From Bacillota bacterium (GTDB lineage Bacteria > Bacillota > Clostridia > Lachnospirales > Anaerotignaceae), in contig JAEZPX010000277.1 of the NCBI GenBank assembly GCA_023413275.1, forward strand, positions 1 through 15,086: a stretch of 15,086 bases of DNA, read 5' to 3'. Below are positions 1-7,600 of this stretch, piece after piece. The notes below the pieces were generated by a model. The model was not told the DNA's origin. It saw nothing but the letters and a program-made list of their open reading frames with translations, and did not search any database. Numbering within the stretch: position 1 is the first letter of the stretch; each line of letters opens with the position of its first letter. Both the position numbers and the translations under genes were made by a program.

Positions 1-272
1 AAGGTATCTCCCACCTTAGGTCTAGATGGATTTTTTTCTTGGTCAGAAACAGCACGCTTGCTTCCGTAATAAAGGTAGCCTTTTTTATCACTGCCTATTT
101 CCACAAAACATGCCTGTAAATTGGGAATTACGTTATCAACCCGTCCAACATACACGTTGCCCACCAAGCTTTCTTCTTTCTTTGTTTCATAGTATAATTC
201 CACCAGTTTGCCATCCTCTACTAAGGCAACCCTAGTGATACCCTCTTCAATATCTAGTAAAACCCGTTTCAT
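1..272 (-). CDS. rng: RNase E/G family ribonuclease, N-terminal part (runs off the window)
   Basis: An ATG at 272-270 opens a frame that stays open to the window edge, giving about 90 N-terminal residues. It begins MKRVLLDIE and continues through GNVYVGRVDNVIPNLQ, ACFVEIG and GYLYY. This is the typical opening of RNase G/E-family proteins: a short beta lead-in followed by the S1 RNA-binding domain (compare the family's GxIYxGrVxnVlPgmqaAFVdIG). These enzymes are cytoplasmic endonucleases that process rRNA and turn over mRNA. The catalytic DNase I-like domain lies outside the window. The start lies 24 nt after the stop of the SpoIVFB-like gene and is preceded by AGGTG, so it is probably co-transcribed with it. 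In other Clostridia an rng gene is often found near spoIVF-like genes. The family is confident; choosing RNase G over RNase E rests on the gene neighbourhood. Confidence 0.82.
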   Translation of the reverse strand, partial: MKRVLLDIEEGITRVALVEDGKLVELYYETKKEESLVGNVYVGRVDNVIPNLQACFVEIGSDKKGYLYYGSKRAVSDQEKNPSRPKVGDT

Positions 273-295
273 GCAAACACCTACTTTATCAATCG

Positions 296-1138
296 TCATT
301 CCATATCATCATACCCGAATTGATAGGTTTTTGCACCAAAATCTTTTTGATCGGCAATTTTCCACACCCACTGACTATCCTTTTCCGTAAATAATGCCAA
401 CATAACCCGCTCCTGTGACACTCCACCTTGGTTTTCTCGAAAGAAATAAATATCTTCATAAGGATTCATATGTAGAGCCAACTCAAAGGGTGTTTCCTTT
501 CCGGAAACAATTACTTCACGCAGAGGTTTCTCTGCATCCTTCAGCATCCCCGTATACAGATTTTTAGCAATTTGCAAAAATTCATGCCGATTAACGTAAA
601 TTAAATAAAGACCAACTGGTAAGCTTAAAAAAGCCCAAGGCTCAATAATTGAAAATATTACCCCAAAAACACAAAGTCCATAACCAACACCATAGCCTGC
701 TTTTGTTAGCCAGCTTGCAACCCGCAATGTTCCCTTCCATTTTCCCAAAATTTCCAGCCAAATCCGCCCTCCTTCTAAGGGCAAAAAAGGCAGTAGGCGT
801 AGCCCTGCCAGCAATAATGAAAGAACTGCAACGTTCTTTTGTTCTAACCCAAACAGTATAATACTCAGTAAAATGCCAATAAAGCTGCCAATAAAATGCA
901 GTCGCAGTCTCTTCTCAAAGGCAATGTTTGCGCTCACAAAGTCGGCTCTGATACCCAAAGGGGTAAATAACCAATGCCGCACCCTTAGCCCCTTACGCTT
1001 GGTAAAAAAAACGTAGCCTCCTTCTTGTATTGCCCAACAAAACAGCATGTCCCAAAACAAGGTGCCCATCCCAAAATAGAAAAAAATTGTAGTTAACAAA
1101 AGAAACAGTGGATGGAATTTAACCTTAGTCTTTATCAT
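296..1138 (-). CDS. SpoIVFB-like M50 (site-2-protease fold) membrane protein with degenerate active site
   Basis: This 280-aa polytopic protein has hydrophobic segments near residues 11-37, 83-98, 103-119 and 150-182, and a soluble C-terminal third where SpoIVFB proteins carry a CBS-like domain. The order of motifs matches the SpoIVFB branch of intramembrane metalloproteases, which in Bacillus cleave pro-sigma-K. The key residues do not match. The expected HExxH reads Q38-E-G-G-Y42, and the expected PLDGGR reads PLEGGR with E122 in place of Asp. All three zinc ligands are therefore substituted, while the helices and the glycines of the second motif remain. The ATG overlaps the TGA of the upstream M23 gene (ATGA at 1135-1138), which implies translational coupling as in spoIVFAB. 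It may be a pseudoprotease, or a decaying gene that is still open. The fold is confident; proteolytic activity is doubtful. Confidence 0.8.
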   Translation of the reverse strand: MIKTKVKFHPLFLLLTTIFFYFGMGTLFWDMLFCWAIQEGGYVFFTKRKGLRVRHWLFTPLGIRADFVSANIAFEKRLRLHFIGSFIGILLSIILFGLEQKNVAVLSLLLAGLRLLPFLPLEGGRIWLEILGKWKGTLRVASWLTKAGYGVGYGLCVFGVIFSIIEPWAFLSLPVGLYLIYVNRHEFLQIAKNLYTGMLKDAEKPLREVIVSGKETPFELALHMNPYEDIYFFRENQGGVSQERVMLALFTEKDSQWVWKIADQKDFGAKTYQFGYDDME

Positions 1139-1608
1139 ATACTCGCCCCCCTTGCAGCATATTCCGCCGCAACTTCCTGTGTATATTTTAAATCAACATA
1201 ATCCATTGGATCTATGAGCTTTCCATTCTTCCAAAGGCTGTAATGCAAATGAGGGCCCGTGGATAACCCTGAATTTCCGGATTTAGCTACTATTTGCCCC
1301 TGCTTCACATTGTCCCCTTTCTTTACTAAAATCTCAGAAAGATGAGCATACATCACCTTGTAACCGTCCTTTGTTTCATATTCCAATACATGACCAAAAG
1401 TAGGAGAGGTGCGAATTTCCGTAACCACACCGCTACGTACAGCGGCCACTTCCGTTCCGATTCCCACCCCAATATCAATCCCATTGTGTAATTCCATTTT
1501 ATTTAAAATAGGGTTATTCCTAACTCCGCAAGAAGAGGTAACTGTACCTTCGGCAGGGTTAATCCAACCCTCTTGTTTTTTTTCCCAATTTACGAAAGAC
1601 CATGCCAA
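1135..1608 (-). CDS. M23 (LytM) peptidase domain, C-terminal half of a SpoIVFA-like protein
   Basis: This is a 157-residue frame if started at TTG 1608. It is an M23/LytM domain with a complete zinc site: H41-NGI-D45, H89 in YAHLS, and H120-L-H122 in GPHLHY. Such domains cut peptidoglycan peptides; in Bacillus SpoIVFA the domain is degenerate and only regulatory. There is no signal peptide or membrane segment of its own. Both are supplied by the 122-aa frame directly upstream, whose stop at 1615-1613 lies 4 nt before this TTG. This frame has no convincing ribosome binding site: AGAGGA lies 14 nt upstream, too far. The simplest reading is that the two frames are one 281-aa SpoIVFA-like gene interrupted by a +1 shift. 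The stop overlaps the ATG of the SpoIVFB-like gene. The domain call is firm; independent translation is uncertain. Confidence 0.8.
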   Translation of the reverse strand: MAWSFVNWEKKQEGWINPAEGTVTSSCGVRNNPILNKMELHNGIDIGVGIGTEVAAVRSGVVTEIRTSPTFGHVLEYETKDGYKVMYAHLSEILVKKGDNVKQGQIVAKSGNSGLSTGPHLHYSLWKNGKLIDPMDYVDLKYTQEVAAEYAARGASI

Positions 1609-1611
1609 TAC

Positions 1612-1629
1612 ACTAGGGCGATTCCTCTA
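1612..1629 (-). other. Reading-frame break, candidate +1 frameshift site (AGAGGA-ATCG-CCC-TAG)
   Basis: The upstream frame ends CCC-TAG at 1618-1613. The +1 frame has its last stop (TAG) at 1629-1627 and is then open through CCT-AGT-GTA-TTG into the M23 domain. The shift must therefore lie within about 14 nt. A Pro-tRNA moving +1 from CCC to CCT would bypass the stop. An SD-like AGAGGA at 1628-1623, 4 nt before CCC, recalls the layout of the prfB frameshift site (SD, short spacer, slippery codon, stop). A single inserted C in the C run would look identical in the DNA. Confidence 0.5.
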
Positions 1630-1981
1630 AGTCTGGCTTGTAGACCTTATTTTCCTTCGGTTCCTTCTGTTCATTATGGAAAGCTGGCAATGTAATATTT
1701 CTATCCTTCCAAAAAGCTGTAATTTTCTCTTTAGCTGTTGCAACATCCTCCGCTGGGATTTGATATGCAATGGTCTCCTTTAATTGTTTGCAAACTGCCT
1801 CTGATGTGTCTGTATGAAAAGCAGAAACCAAAACCAATGCCCCTGCCAAAATCACAGTAACATATGTACGAAAAATCAAAAGCCCCTGAGGTGAATTTTC
1901 ACCAGGATTACGGCCTTCTCGTCTATCTCTCATTCTTTTTTCCATTTCCATTCTGCGCCTTTTTCTTTCCTTATCTGTCAT
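1613..1981 (-). CDS. N-terminal half of a SpoIVFA-like membrane protein
   Basis: This 122-aa frame starts at ATG 1981 behind a strong AGGAGGG ribosome binding site. It begins with a very basic cytoplasmic segment (MTDKERKRRRMEMEKR...), followed by one hydrophobic helix at about residues 34-55, and then an extracytoplasmic linker rich in charged residues ending KPDLEESP. This is the expected N-terminal architecture of SpoIVFA-type proteins: a single-pass anchor in the mother-cell membrane, a linker, then a LytM domain. The LytM domain follows in the +1 frame. Reading through CCC-TAG would give 122 + 159 = 281 aa, close to the roughly 260 aa of Bacillus SpoIVFA. On its own this half has no recognisable enzymatic domain. 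It is the first gene of the operon and has a sigma-E-like promoter. Confidence 0.72.
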   Translation of the reverse strand: MTDKERKRRRMEMEKRMRDRREGRNPGENSPQGLLIFRTYVTVILAGALVLVSAFHTDTSEAVCKQLKETIAYQIPAEDVATAKEKITAFWKDRNITLPAFHNEQKEPKENKVYKPDLEESP

Positions 1982-2002
1982 ACCGCATCCCTCCTGATTT
2001 CA

Positions 2003-2030
2003 AATATATGCCCAAGATTCTAAAATATGA
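2003..2030 (-). promoter_or_regulatory. Sigma-E-like sporulation promoter upstream of the spoIVF-like operon
   Basis: On the minus strand TCATATT (2030-2024) is followed after 13 nt by CATATATT (2010-2003). These fit the mother-cell sigma-E pattern of a KMATATT-type -35 and a CATACANT-type -10, with a spacer about one base shorter than usual. Transcription would start only about 15 nt before the first codon, so the AGGAGGG site would sit near the mRNA 5' end. Bacillus spoIVF is known to be sigma-E dependent. The call rests on the motif match alone. Confidence 0.42.
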
Positions 2031-2083
2031 ACGAGCATGAAAAATGCATCTGAAATAAAAAATCCCTATCTATTTGCTTTCTG

Positions 2084-2113
2084 TTCAATCATTTGATAAA
2101 ATTAGCTTATAAT
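2084..2113 (+). promoter_or_regulatory. Probable sigma-A promoter for the rsgA leader
   Basis: A perfect TATAAT at 2108-2113 lies 18 nt after a weak -35 (TTCAAT, 2084-2089). Transcription from about 2120 would place the 19-codon leader ORF and the hairpin in the mRNA leader, giving a 5' untranslated region of about 145 nt before rsgA. Confidence 0.4.
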
Positions 2114-2136
2114 AATACTGAAAGGGGATTGTGTAT

Positions 2137-2196
2137 ATGAATTGCAATTTTGACAGAACGGATATTGTGGGAAACAAGGAGGTTTTCAGAGCTTAA
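2137..2196 (+). CDS. Possible 19-codon leader peptide ahead of rsgA
   Basis: ATG 2137 opens a short frame (MNCNFDRTDIVGNKEVFRA, stop TAA 2194-2196), preceded by AAAGGGG at 2121-2127 with a spacing of about 10 nt. An in-frame GTG at 2131 is an alternative start. The last third of the ORF runs through the left arm of the hairpin at 2174-2217, so a translating ribosome would melt that hairpin. This is the geometry of leader peptides in translational attenuators. There is no family recognition and the peptide may have no function of its own. The ORF is short enough to occur by chance; its support is the position and the ribosome binding site. Confidence 0.35.
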   Translation: MNCNFDRTDIVGNKEVFRA

Positions 2197-2217
2197 ATCT
2201 TCTAGAAACCTCCTTGT
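2174..2217 (+). promoter_or_regulatory. 12-bp perfect hairpin in the rsgA leader, possible attenuator
   Basis: ACAAGGAGGTTT (2174-2185) pairs perfectly with AAACCTCCTTGT (2206-2217) across a 20-nt loop. There is no T-tract on either side, so it does not look like an intrinsic terminator. The right arm holds ACCTCC (2208-2213), which could instead pair with the rsgA Shine-Dalgarno GGAGGT (2253-2258). Two exclusive structures are therefore possible, one leaving the rsgA ribosome binding site open and one closing it. Confidence 0.5.
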
Positions 2218-2265
2218 AGTATACAAACAACACACAGTATACGAATTCTTACGGAGGTAATTTCA

Positions 2266-3342
2266 TTGAATTTATTAGAAAACTATGGTACTTCACAACG
2301 ATTTATACAAGAAGCCGCCCTATATCCAGAATATTCCTTAGGGAGAGTTATTGCTCAGTATAAGGGCATGTATCGCATCGTCAGCGCCGAAGGTGAGCGT
2401 TTCGCCGAAATTTCAGGGAAGTTTTCCTATGAAGTGGAAACCCTTTCCCAATATCCTGCAGTGGGTGATTTCGTTATGGTGTCTATCGGCAACACCGACA
2501 GTCCCGCCATTATCCACAGGATTTTAACAAGAAAAAGTGTATTTCAACGTGCCGCTTTGGGTCTTATCAATCAAGCTCAGGTAATCGCTGCAAATATAGA
2601 CATCGTTTTTATTTGCATGTCTCTCAACCAAAACTATAATTTAAGTCGTTTGGAACGGTATTTGTCCATCGGTTGGGACAGCGGGGCTAAACCCGTAATT
2701 CTACTAACCAAGAGCGATTTGTGTGAAAACATCTCACAAATTATGGCGGAAATCGAAACCGTTGCTTTGGGTTGTGACGTAGTCGTAACCTCTTCCTTTG
2801 ATGCTACGACTATAGAAAAAATGTCTCCCTTTCTAAAAAAGGGGATTACCGCCTCTTTTATCGGTTCCTCAGGGGTGGGTAAATCAACACTGATCAACCT
2901 TTTAGCAGGAACGCAGCTTCTTGCTACAGCAGAAATTTATGAATATGATAAAGGGCGTCATACCACCACAGGACGAGAAATGTTTTTATTACCCAATGGC
3001 GCCATCGTTATTGATACTCCTGGTATGCGTGAATTGGGTATCGCAAATGCTGATATGGAAAAAACCTTTTCAGATATTGAAGAGCTGGCAAAGCAATGCA
3101 AATTCAGAGATTGTTCTCATGCCAATGAACCAGGATGTGCTGTGCAAAAAGCAATTCTAGAGGGTCAGTTGGAGAACCGACGATTACAAAACTATTTTAA
3201 ACTAAAACGTGAAACGGATTATGAAGGTCTTTCTTCAAAAGAAATTGAAGAAAAGAAGCTGAATGAAATGTTCCGTGAAGTTGGTGGCATGAAAAAAGCC
3301 AAACATCACATTAAAAGCTTAAAGAAAAGTGGACACCATTAA
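2266..3342 (+). CDS. rsgA: Ribosome small-subunit-dependent GTPase A (RsgA/YjeQ family), long form
   Basis: This 358-aa protein starts at TTG 2266 with GGAGGT 7 nt upstream. It has the circularly permuted GTPase order that marks RsgA: an OB-fold N-terminus (about 25-95), then G4 TKSD (148-151), G1/P-loop GSSGVGKS (200-207), G2 RHTTT (231-235) and G3 DTPG (250-253). A C-terminal zinc site follows (C278, C283, H285, C291). RsgA binds the 30S subunit and uses GTP in late small-subunit maturation. It is longer than the roughly 290-300 aa form usually found beside prkC in Firmicutes, with extra residues at both ends (LENYGTSQRF at the start, a Lys-rich tail at the end). It also stands alone here, so it may be a second copy of the family. 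The structured leader suggests post-transcriptional control. Family assignment is very confident. Confidence 0.93.
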   Translation: MNLLENYGTSQRFIQEAALYPEYSLGRVIAQYKGMYRIVSAEGERFAEISGKFSYEVETLSQYPAVGDFVMVSIGNTDSPAIIHRILTRKSVFQRAALGLINQAQVIAANIDIVFICMSLNQNYNLSRLERYLSIGWDSGAKPVILLTKSDLCENISQIMAEIETVALGCDVVVTSSFDATTIEKMSPFLKKGITASFIGSSGVGKSTLINLLAGTQLLATAEIYEYDKGRHTTTGREMFLLPNGAIVIDTPGMRELGIANADMEKTFSDIEELAKQCKFRDCSHANEPGCAVQKAILEGQLENRRLQNYFKLKRETDYEGLSSKEIEEKKLNEMFREVGGMKKAKHHIKSLKKSGHH

Positions 3343-3442
3343 ACGGATTTCTTTTTGTAAAGCTAATGGAACATAACTTCACTTAGTGCAGGATGCTATA
3401 TGAAATGAATCTTGGTTTTAATGTATGAAATAATATATTAAG

Positions 3443-3467
3443 AGAGCATCCGTTTTGCGGATGCTCT
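3443..3467 (+). terminator. Strong hairpin between rsgA and the DUF523 gene
   Basis: AGAGCATCCG (3443-3452) and CGGATGCTCT (3458-3467) form a perfect 10-bp stem with a TTTTG loop, 100 nt after the rsgA stop. No U-tract follows on the plus strand; the opposite side is AT-rich. It may terminate or protect the rsgA transcript. A weak promoter-like pair just before it (TTGGTT at 3412, TATATT at 3434) could instead put it at the 5' end of the next mRNA. Confidence 0.45.
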
Positions 3468-3517
3468 TACTGAATAAAACTCAATAATCTTTATTCTAAG
3501 GAAGAGAGGCTTTATAT

Positions 3518-3940
3518 ATGAATATCTTAGTCAGTGCTTGCCTAGTTGGGCAAAATTGTAAATATAACGGTCAAAATAACTATAATCAAAATGTTATGGA
3601 TTTTACTCAGAATCATACTGTGATACCCATCTGTCCCGAACTGCTTGGAGGTCTCGGTTGTCCCAGAGACAGCGTGGAGCAAGTTGATGGTGTTTTTATG
3701 ACCAAAAATGGAAAAGACGTGACAAAAGAATTTCAAAAAGGTGTAGCTATTTCTATGGAACGAATACAGAATAAAGAAATAGCTTTGGCAATTTTGCAGT
3801 CCCGAAGTCCAACCTGCGGTGTAAATCAAATTTACGACGGAACCTTTCAAGGTAAGCTAATAAAAGGTGAAGGTCTTTTCGCAAGAACCTTGAAGGAAGC
3901 AGGCATAACCGTAAAGGATTGTGAGGATATTCATCCATAA
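3518..3940 (+). CDS. DUF523 family protein
   Basis: This 140-aa protein has the conserved blocks of DUF523: SACLVGQNCKYNG (C8, C14), ICPELLGGLGCPRD (C39, C48), ILQSRSPTCG (C100), IYDGTF and KGEGLFARTLKEAGI. Its length is normal for the stand-alone form. The conserved cysteines suggest a metal or Fe-S site, but the biochemical role of the family is not established. In some proteins this domain is fused to a DUF1722 domain, which is absent here. GAGAGG lies about 9 nt before the ATG. Its neighbours do not point to a pathway: the gene sits alone between hairpins and faces the convergent FMN-bind-like gene. The family call is confident; the function is unknown. Confidence 0.88.
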   Translation: MNILVSACLVGQNCKYNGQNNYNQNVMDFTQNHTVIPICPELLGGLGCPRDSVEQVDGVFMTKNGKDVTKEFQKGVAISMERIQNKEIALAILQSRSPTCGVNQIYDGTFQGKLIKGEGLFARTLKEAGITVKDCEDIHP

Positions 3941-4050
3941 CACGGAAAAAGGCAGGAGCACCCCACCTTTTGAAAATTAATATGTTTATTAAGAATTACT
4001 TTTAAGACAAACTTTTTTAAAACAAACTGACTCAAAAAGTTTTCTTTTTA

Positions 4051-4098
4051 AGGGTGCCGGTAAAACCGACACCCTAAAGAGAAAAAACCGTTTTCCTC
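4051..4098 (-). terminator. Hairpins between the converging DUF523 and FMN-bind-like genes
   Basis: AGGGTG-C-CGGT (4051-4061) pairs with ACCG-A-CACCCT (4065-4075), with one internal mismatch and an AAA loop. Directly beside it AAAGAG..AAAA pairs with TTTT..CTCTTT (about 4076-4098), just after the minus-strand stop. A weaker AAAAGG/CCTTTT pairing (3947-3971) follows the DUF523 stop. T-rich flanks exist but there is no clean U-tract, so the position between convergent genes is the main argument. Confidence 0.4.
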
Positions 4099-4099
4099 T

Positions 4100-4513
4100 T
4101 TATTGCTTTGCCTCATCCAAACTTTTTGCCACTGCCTCCAAAATTGCCTGTGCTGAATATGCGTTTTTCTCAGACACTTGAATGGTCAAGGATTGGGTCT
4201 TAATAACCTCTTTGCAAACCTCATCCGCCGCCGATTGCAAAAGTGGATAGAATACCATTGTACTTTCGGAAACCTCAGACAGCGCAACATCTGCAATCTT
4301 TCCATCCTCAACCGTAACAGAAACCATTGCATTCTCATTGCCCAAGGCTACCTGGGTATGGTATACCCCGTCCCGATATGTACCAGAATCATTATTTCCC
4401 AAGCTTAAGAAAAACCAAATCAGTCCAACCAAAATAATGACGCCCAACACAGCAAACACTACCGTCTTGATGAGCTCCTTTAACTTTACTACCACAAATT
4501 TCGTGCCGCCCAC
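4100..4513 (-). CDS. Small membrane-anchored FMN-bind-like domain protein
   Basis: Started at GTG 4513, which has a perfect AGGAGGG 6 nt upstream, the protein has 137 aa. An upstream ATG at 4552 would add 13 residues but has a poor ribosome binding site. One membrane helix (about 14-37) is followed by an extracytoplasmic domain. The pattern YRDGVYHTQV, then VSVTVEDGKIADVALSEV, then an alpha-helical end AQAILEAVAKSLDEA is the FMN_bind layout seen in RnfG/NqrC and small flavin carriers. The motif that normally carries covalent FMN (S-G-A-T-x-T/S) reads SEKNAYS here, so the acceptor Thr seems absent. It may bind FMN non-covalently or use the fold for another purpose. It is divergent from addB and has no redox gene beside it. 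Confidence 0.68.
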   Translation of the reverse strand: MGGTKFVVVKLKELIKTVVFAVLGVIILVGLIWFFLSLGNNDSGTYRDGVYHTQVALGNENAMVSVTVEDGKIADVALSEVSESTMVFYPLLQSAADEVCKEVIKTQSLTIQVSEKNAYSAQAILEAVAKSLDEAKQ

Positions 4514-4593
4514 CTTACTCCCTCCTAGAATACATTTCCTTAATCTTACCATATGTTTGTCACTTCACCTTTATTCCGCTGTACAAGTTTGCC

Positions 4594-4622
4594 TTGAAAA
4601 AAAGCTTTCTGTTGGTTATCAT
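4594..4622 (+). promoter_or_regulatory. Sigma-A promoter of addB
   Basis: TTGAAA (4594-4599) and TATCAT (4617-4622) are each one base off consensus and are separated by exactly 17 nt. The start of transcription would be near 4629, giving a leader of about 18 nt that contains the AAAGGAGG ribosome binding site before ATG 4647. Confidence 0.7.
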
Positions 4623-4646
4623 GTTAAGAAAAAGGAGGATACCTAA

Positions 4647-7600
4647 ATGGCATTACGCTTTATCATCGGCACCGCCGGTACAGGAAAAACCCATCTTTGC
4701 ATGGATGAAATAATTGATAAACAAAAAAAGGGGTTAGGACGCCAAATTTATATTGTACCTGAACAATTTACTTCTCAGGCGGAACATGATTTGATTGCCC
4801 AAAGCCCTCAAAATGCCATTCTCTTAGCTGAGGTTTTAAGCTTTGGCCGCCTAGCCCATCAGAACTTCTCAAAAAACGGCATGGGACGAAAGGCTCCTTT
4901 GGGGGACATTGGTAAATCCATGGCACTACAGAAGGTTCTTTTGGATGAAAAAGAAAATCTCTCCTTTTTTGGCAATGTAATGAACAAGATTGGTTTTATA
5001 GATCAACTTAGCCTGACAATTTCAGAATTTTTTCAATATTACATAGAACCAAGCCAGCTTCTTGAAAAAGTCCAAACAGGAAACCTCACACAAGGCGTAA
5101 CTGATAAGCTGACGGACTTAGCAAAAATTTATGATGCTTATATTCAATTTACAAATAAGGATTACATCTTGGCTGATGAAACCCTTTCCCTTTTGGCAGC
5201 ACAGCTTTCTGTCGAAAAACCCTTTCAAGAAACTGAACTATGGCTTGATGGTTTTTATGGCTTTACGCCGCAGGAGTATTCCGTAATAGAAAATTTGTTA
5301 AAGCTATCAACACAAGTTAACGTTACACTGCCTATGGACGAAAAAAGCTTTTATGCTCCATTTTTACCCCAATCAGCACCGTTTTACGAACCATATGTCA
5401 CGAAAAATAAATTTACTCGCATTGCTCAAGAGAACAGTATTCCTTTAGCGCCTTCTGTTTTTCTTTGGGAAAATCACAGAGCGGGAACCCCAGCATTAAA
5501 CTCCTTGGAAAAATACTATTTTCAAGGTTACCATAAAAAATGCAGTCTATCAGAAAGCATCACCATCACCGCTTGCCCCACCAAGCAAGAGGAAATTACT
5601 TTTGCCGCAGGAAAAATCATCCGACTGGTACGGGAAAAAGGTCTTCGTTATAAAGAAATCGCCATAGTAACCAATGCAATGGGTGCCTATGAGAAAAGCC
5701 TGAGGAGTATATTGCATGAATATGGAATTCCCTGCTTTATAGACAGCCGAAGGGAAATCGCTTCCCATCCCCTGATTACTATGGTGACAGCGCTGTTGGA
5801 TATAATCAATTACGATTTTCGGTATGAAAATGTTTTTGCTTATTTAAAATCTGGTCTAATCCCTTTTACCTTTGAAGAGCAAGATGCTTTAGAAAATTAC
5901 GTTCTTGCCTATGGAATTAAAGGCTATAAGTGGCAAAAAGAGAACTGGGAATACGGGCTAAAAAAAGAAGGAGAAGAAACCATCGCCTATATGAACCTTT
6001 TGCGGCAAAGATTTTTGGAACCATTTCAACCGTTTTTGCAAATAAAAAGAAAAGGACGGCTCCCTCTAAAGGAATTCATTGTCCTTCTATTTGAGCATTT
6101 GGAGACCCTTCATGTTGCTCAGACCCTTGTGACATGGACGGAAGAATCCATAGAAAAGGGTAACCCGTCAAAGGCTGAAGAGCATCGACAAATTTGGCAG
6201 CTTCTATTACAAGTTCTGGATAAAGCAGCGGAAATTTTGGGAGAGGAACCAATGACCATGGGGGAAGCTGCAAAAGTTTTGTCTGCCGGCCTTCAAAAGT
6301 GCACCATGGGTGTCATTCCTCCCACTACAGACTGCCTTGTTGTAGGAGATATTGAACGTTCCCGCTTGCCGGAAATTAAGTACCTTTTTGTCCTTGGCGT
6401 AAATGAAGGTGTCCTGCCTTCTCCCTCTCAACCCCAAGGTATATTTACTGAGGCAGAGCGTCAACTTTTAATGGATACAGGTATGGAACTGGCAAACGGC
6501 GGAAAGCAAAAGGCTTTTGAAGAACAGTTTTTAATTTATCGTGGCCTTACTAGGCCTTCCCAAGGCTTATTTTTAACCTTTGCAAACGGCAACACGGAAG
6601 GAAAAGCCCTTTTTCCGTCGCCTCTTATTGACCGTCTTTGCCGAATGGACAGCACTTTACAGATTCAATCTTATTCTGTGTTCCAAGCGGAAGAAATGGT
6701 TCCTGCCTCCGCTTTTCATCTACTGGGCCAAAAAATGCGAAACCACCAAAAAGATATCCCAATGGAGCCCCTTTGGCAGGATATCTACAGTTTTTTTGCT
6801 ACCGAACCAATTTGGATAAAACGGTTATCCTTACTGCGTAAAGGCTTCATCACTACAAAAAAGCAAGAACGGCTTTCTGTGAAAACAATCAGAAGTTTAT
6901 ATGGTGAAAAAATTTTCTCCAGCGTATCCCGTTTAGAACGCTTTGCCGCCTGTCCCTTTTCTTACTTTGCTGAATATGGGCTGAAAGCAACGGAGCGAAA
7001 GCTATATCAACTGCACACCCCTGATTTAGGATTATTATTCCATGAGGTGTTGGAACTGTTCTCCAATAAGATTCAAACAGAGAATATTCCTTGGGACTCT
7101 CTCTCTCAAGAAAAAACGGAAGAAATGATTTTTGAAGCCGTTGACCTTGCTGCGCCTAAGTTGGGAGAGGCAGTTTTAATGGATTCTGCGGCCAATCAAT
7201 ACCTCATCCGCCGTTTAAAACGTATTTCAGCCCGTGCCGCTTGGACATTAGTACGACATTTGAAAAACGGAGATTTTGTGCCCTCAGGCTATGAAATCGG
7301 CTTTGGCAATCATGAAGCTCTCCCTCCCATCATTATTGAATTAGCTGAAGGAAAAGAACTGGTGCTTTCGGGTAAAATAGACCGTGTGGATTTATTGGAT
7401 GCCCAAGGAAAGCGTTATGCAAAAATTATCGACTATAAATCCGGCTCCAAAGCCTTTAATTTTCAAGATATTTATTACGGCCTACAACTACAGTTGCTTG
7501 TTTATTTAGATGCTTATTTAAAGCATTACGAAAAAACAGAAACGCCATTAAAGCCCGGTGGTGTATTTTATTTTAGAATTTCCGACCCCAATTTAGCACT

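Noticed and set aside
1..235. 69-codon plus-strand frame at the left edge
   Set aside because: It lies opposite the RNase E/G-family N-terminus, which has a clear S1-domain signature.
2174..2217. Hairpin considered as an intrinsic terminator or a T-box/riboswitch element
   Set aside because: No U-tract follows on either strand, and no T-box sequence or known riboswitch core could be recognised.
4514..4552. Upstream ATG start (4552) for the FMN-bind-like protein
   Set aside because: Its ribosome binding site is weak and distant, while GTG 4513 has a perfect AGGAGGG at good spacing.
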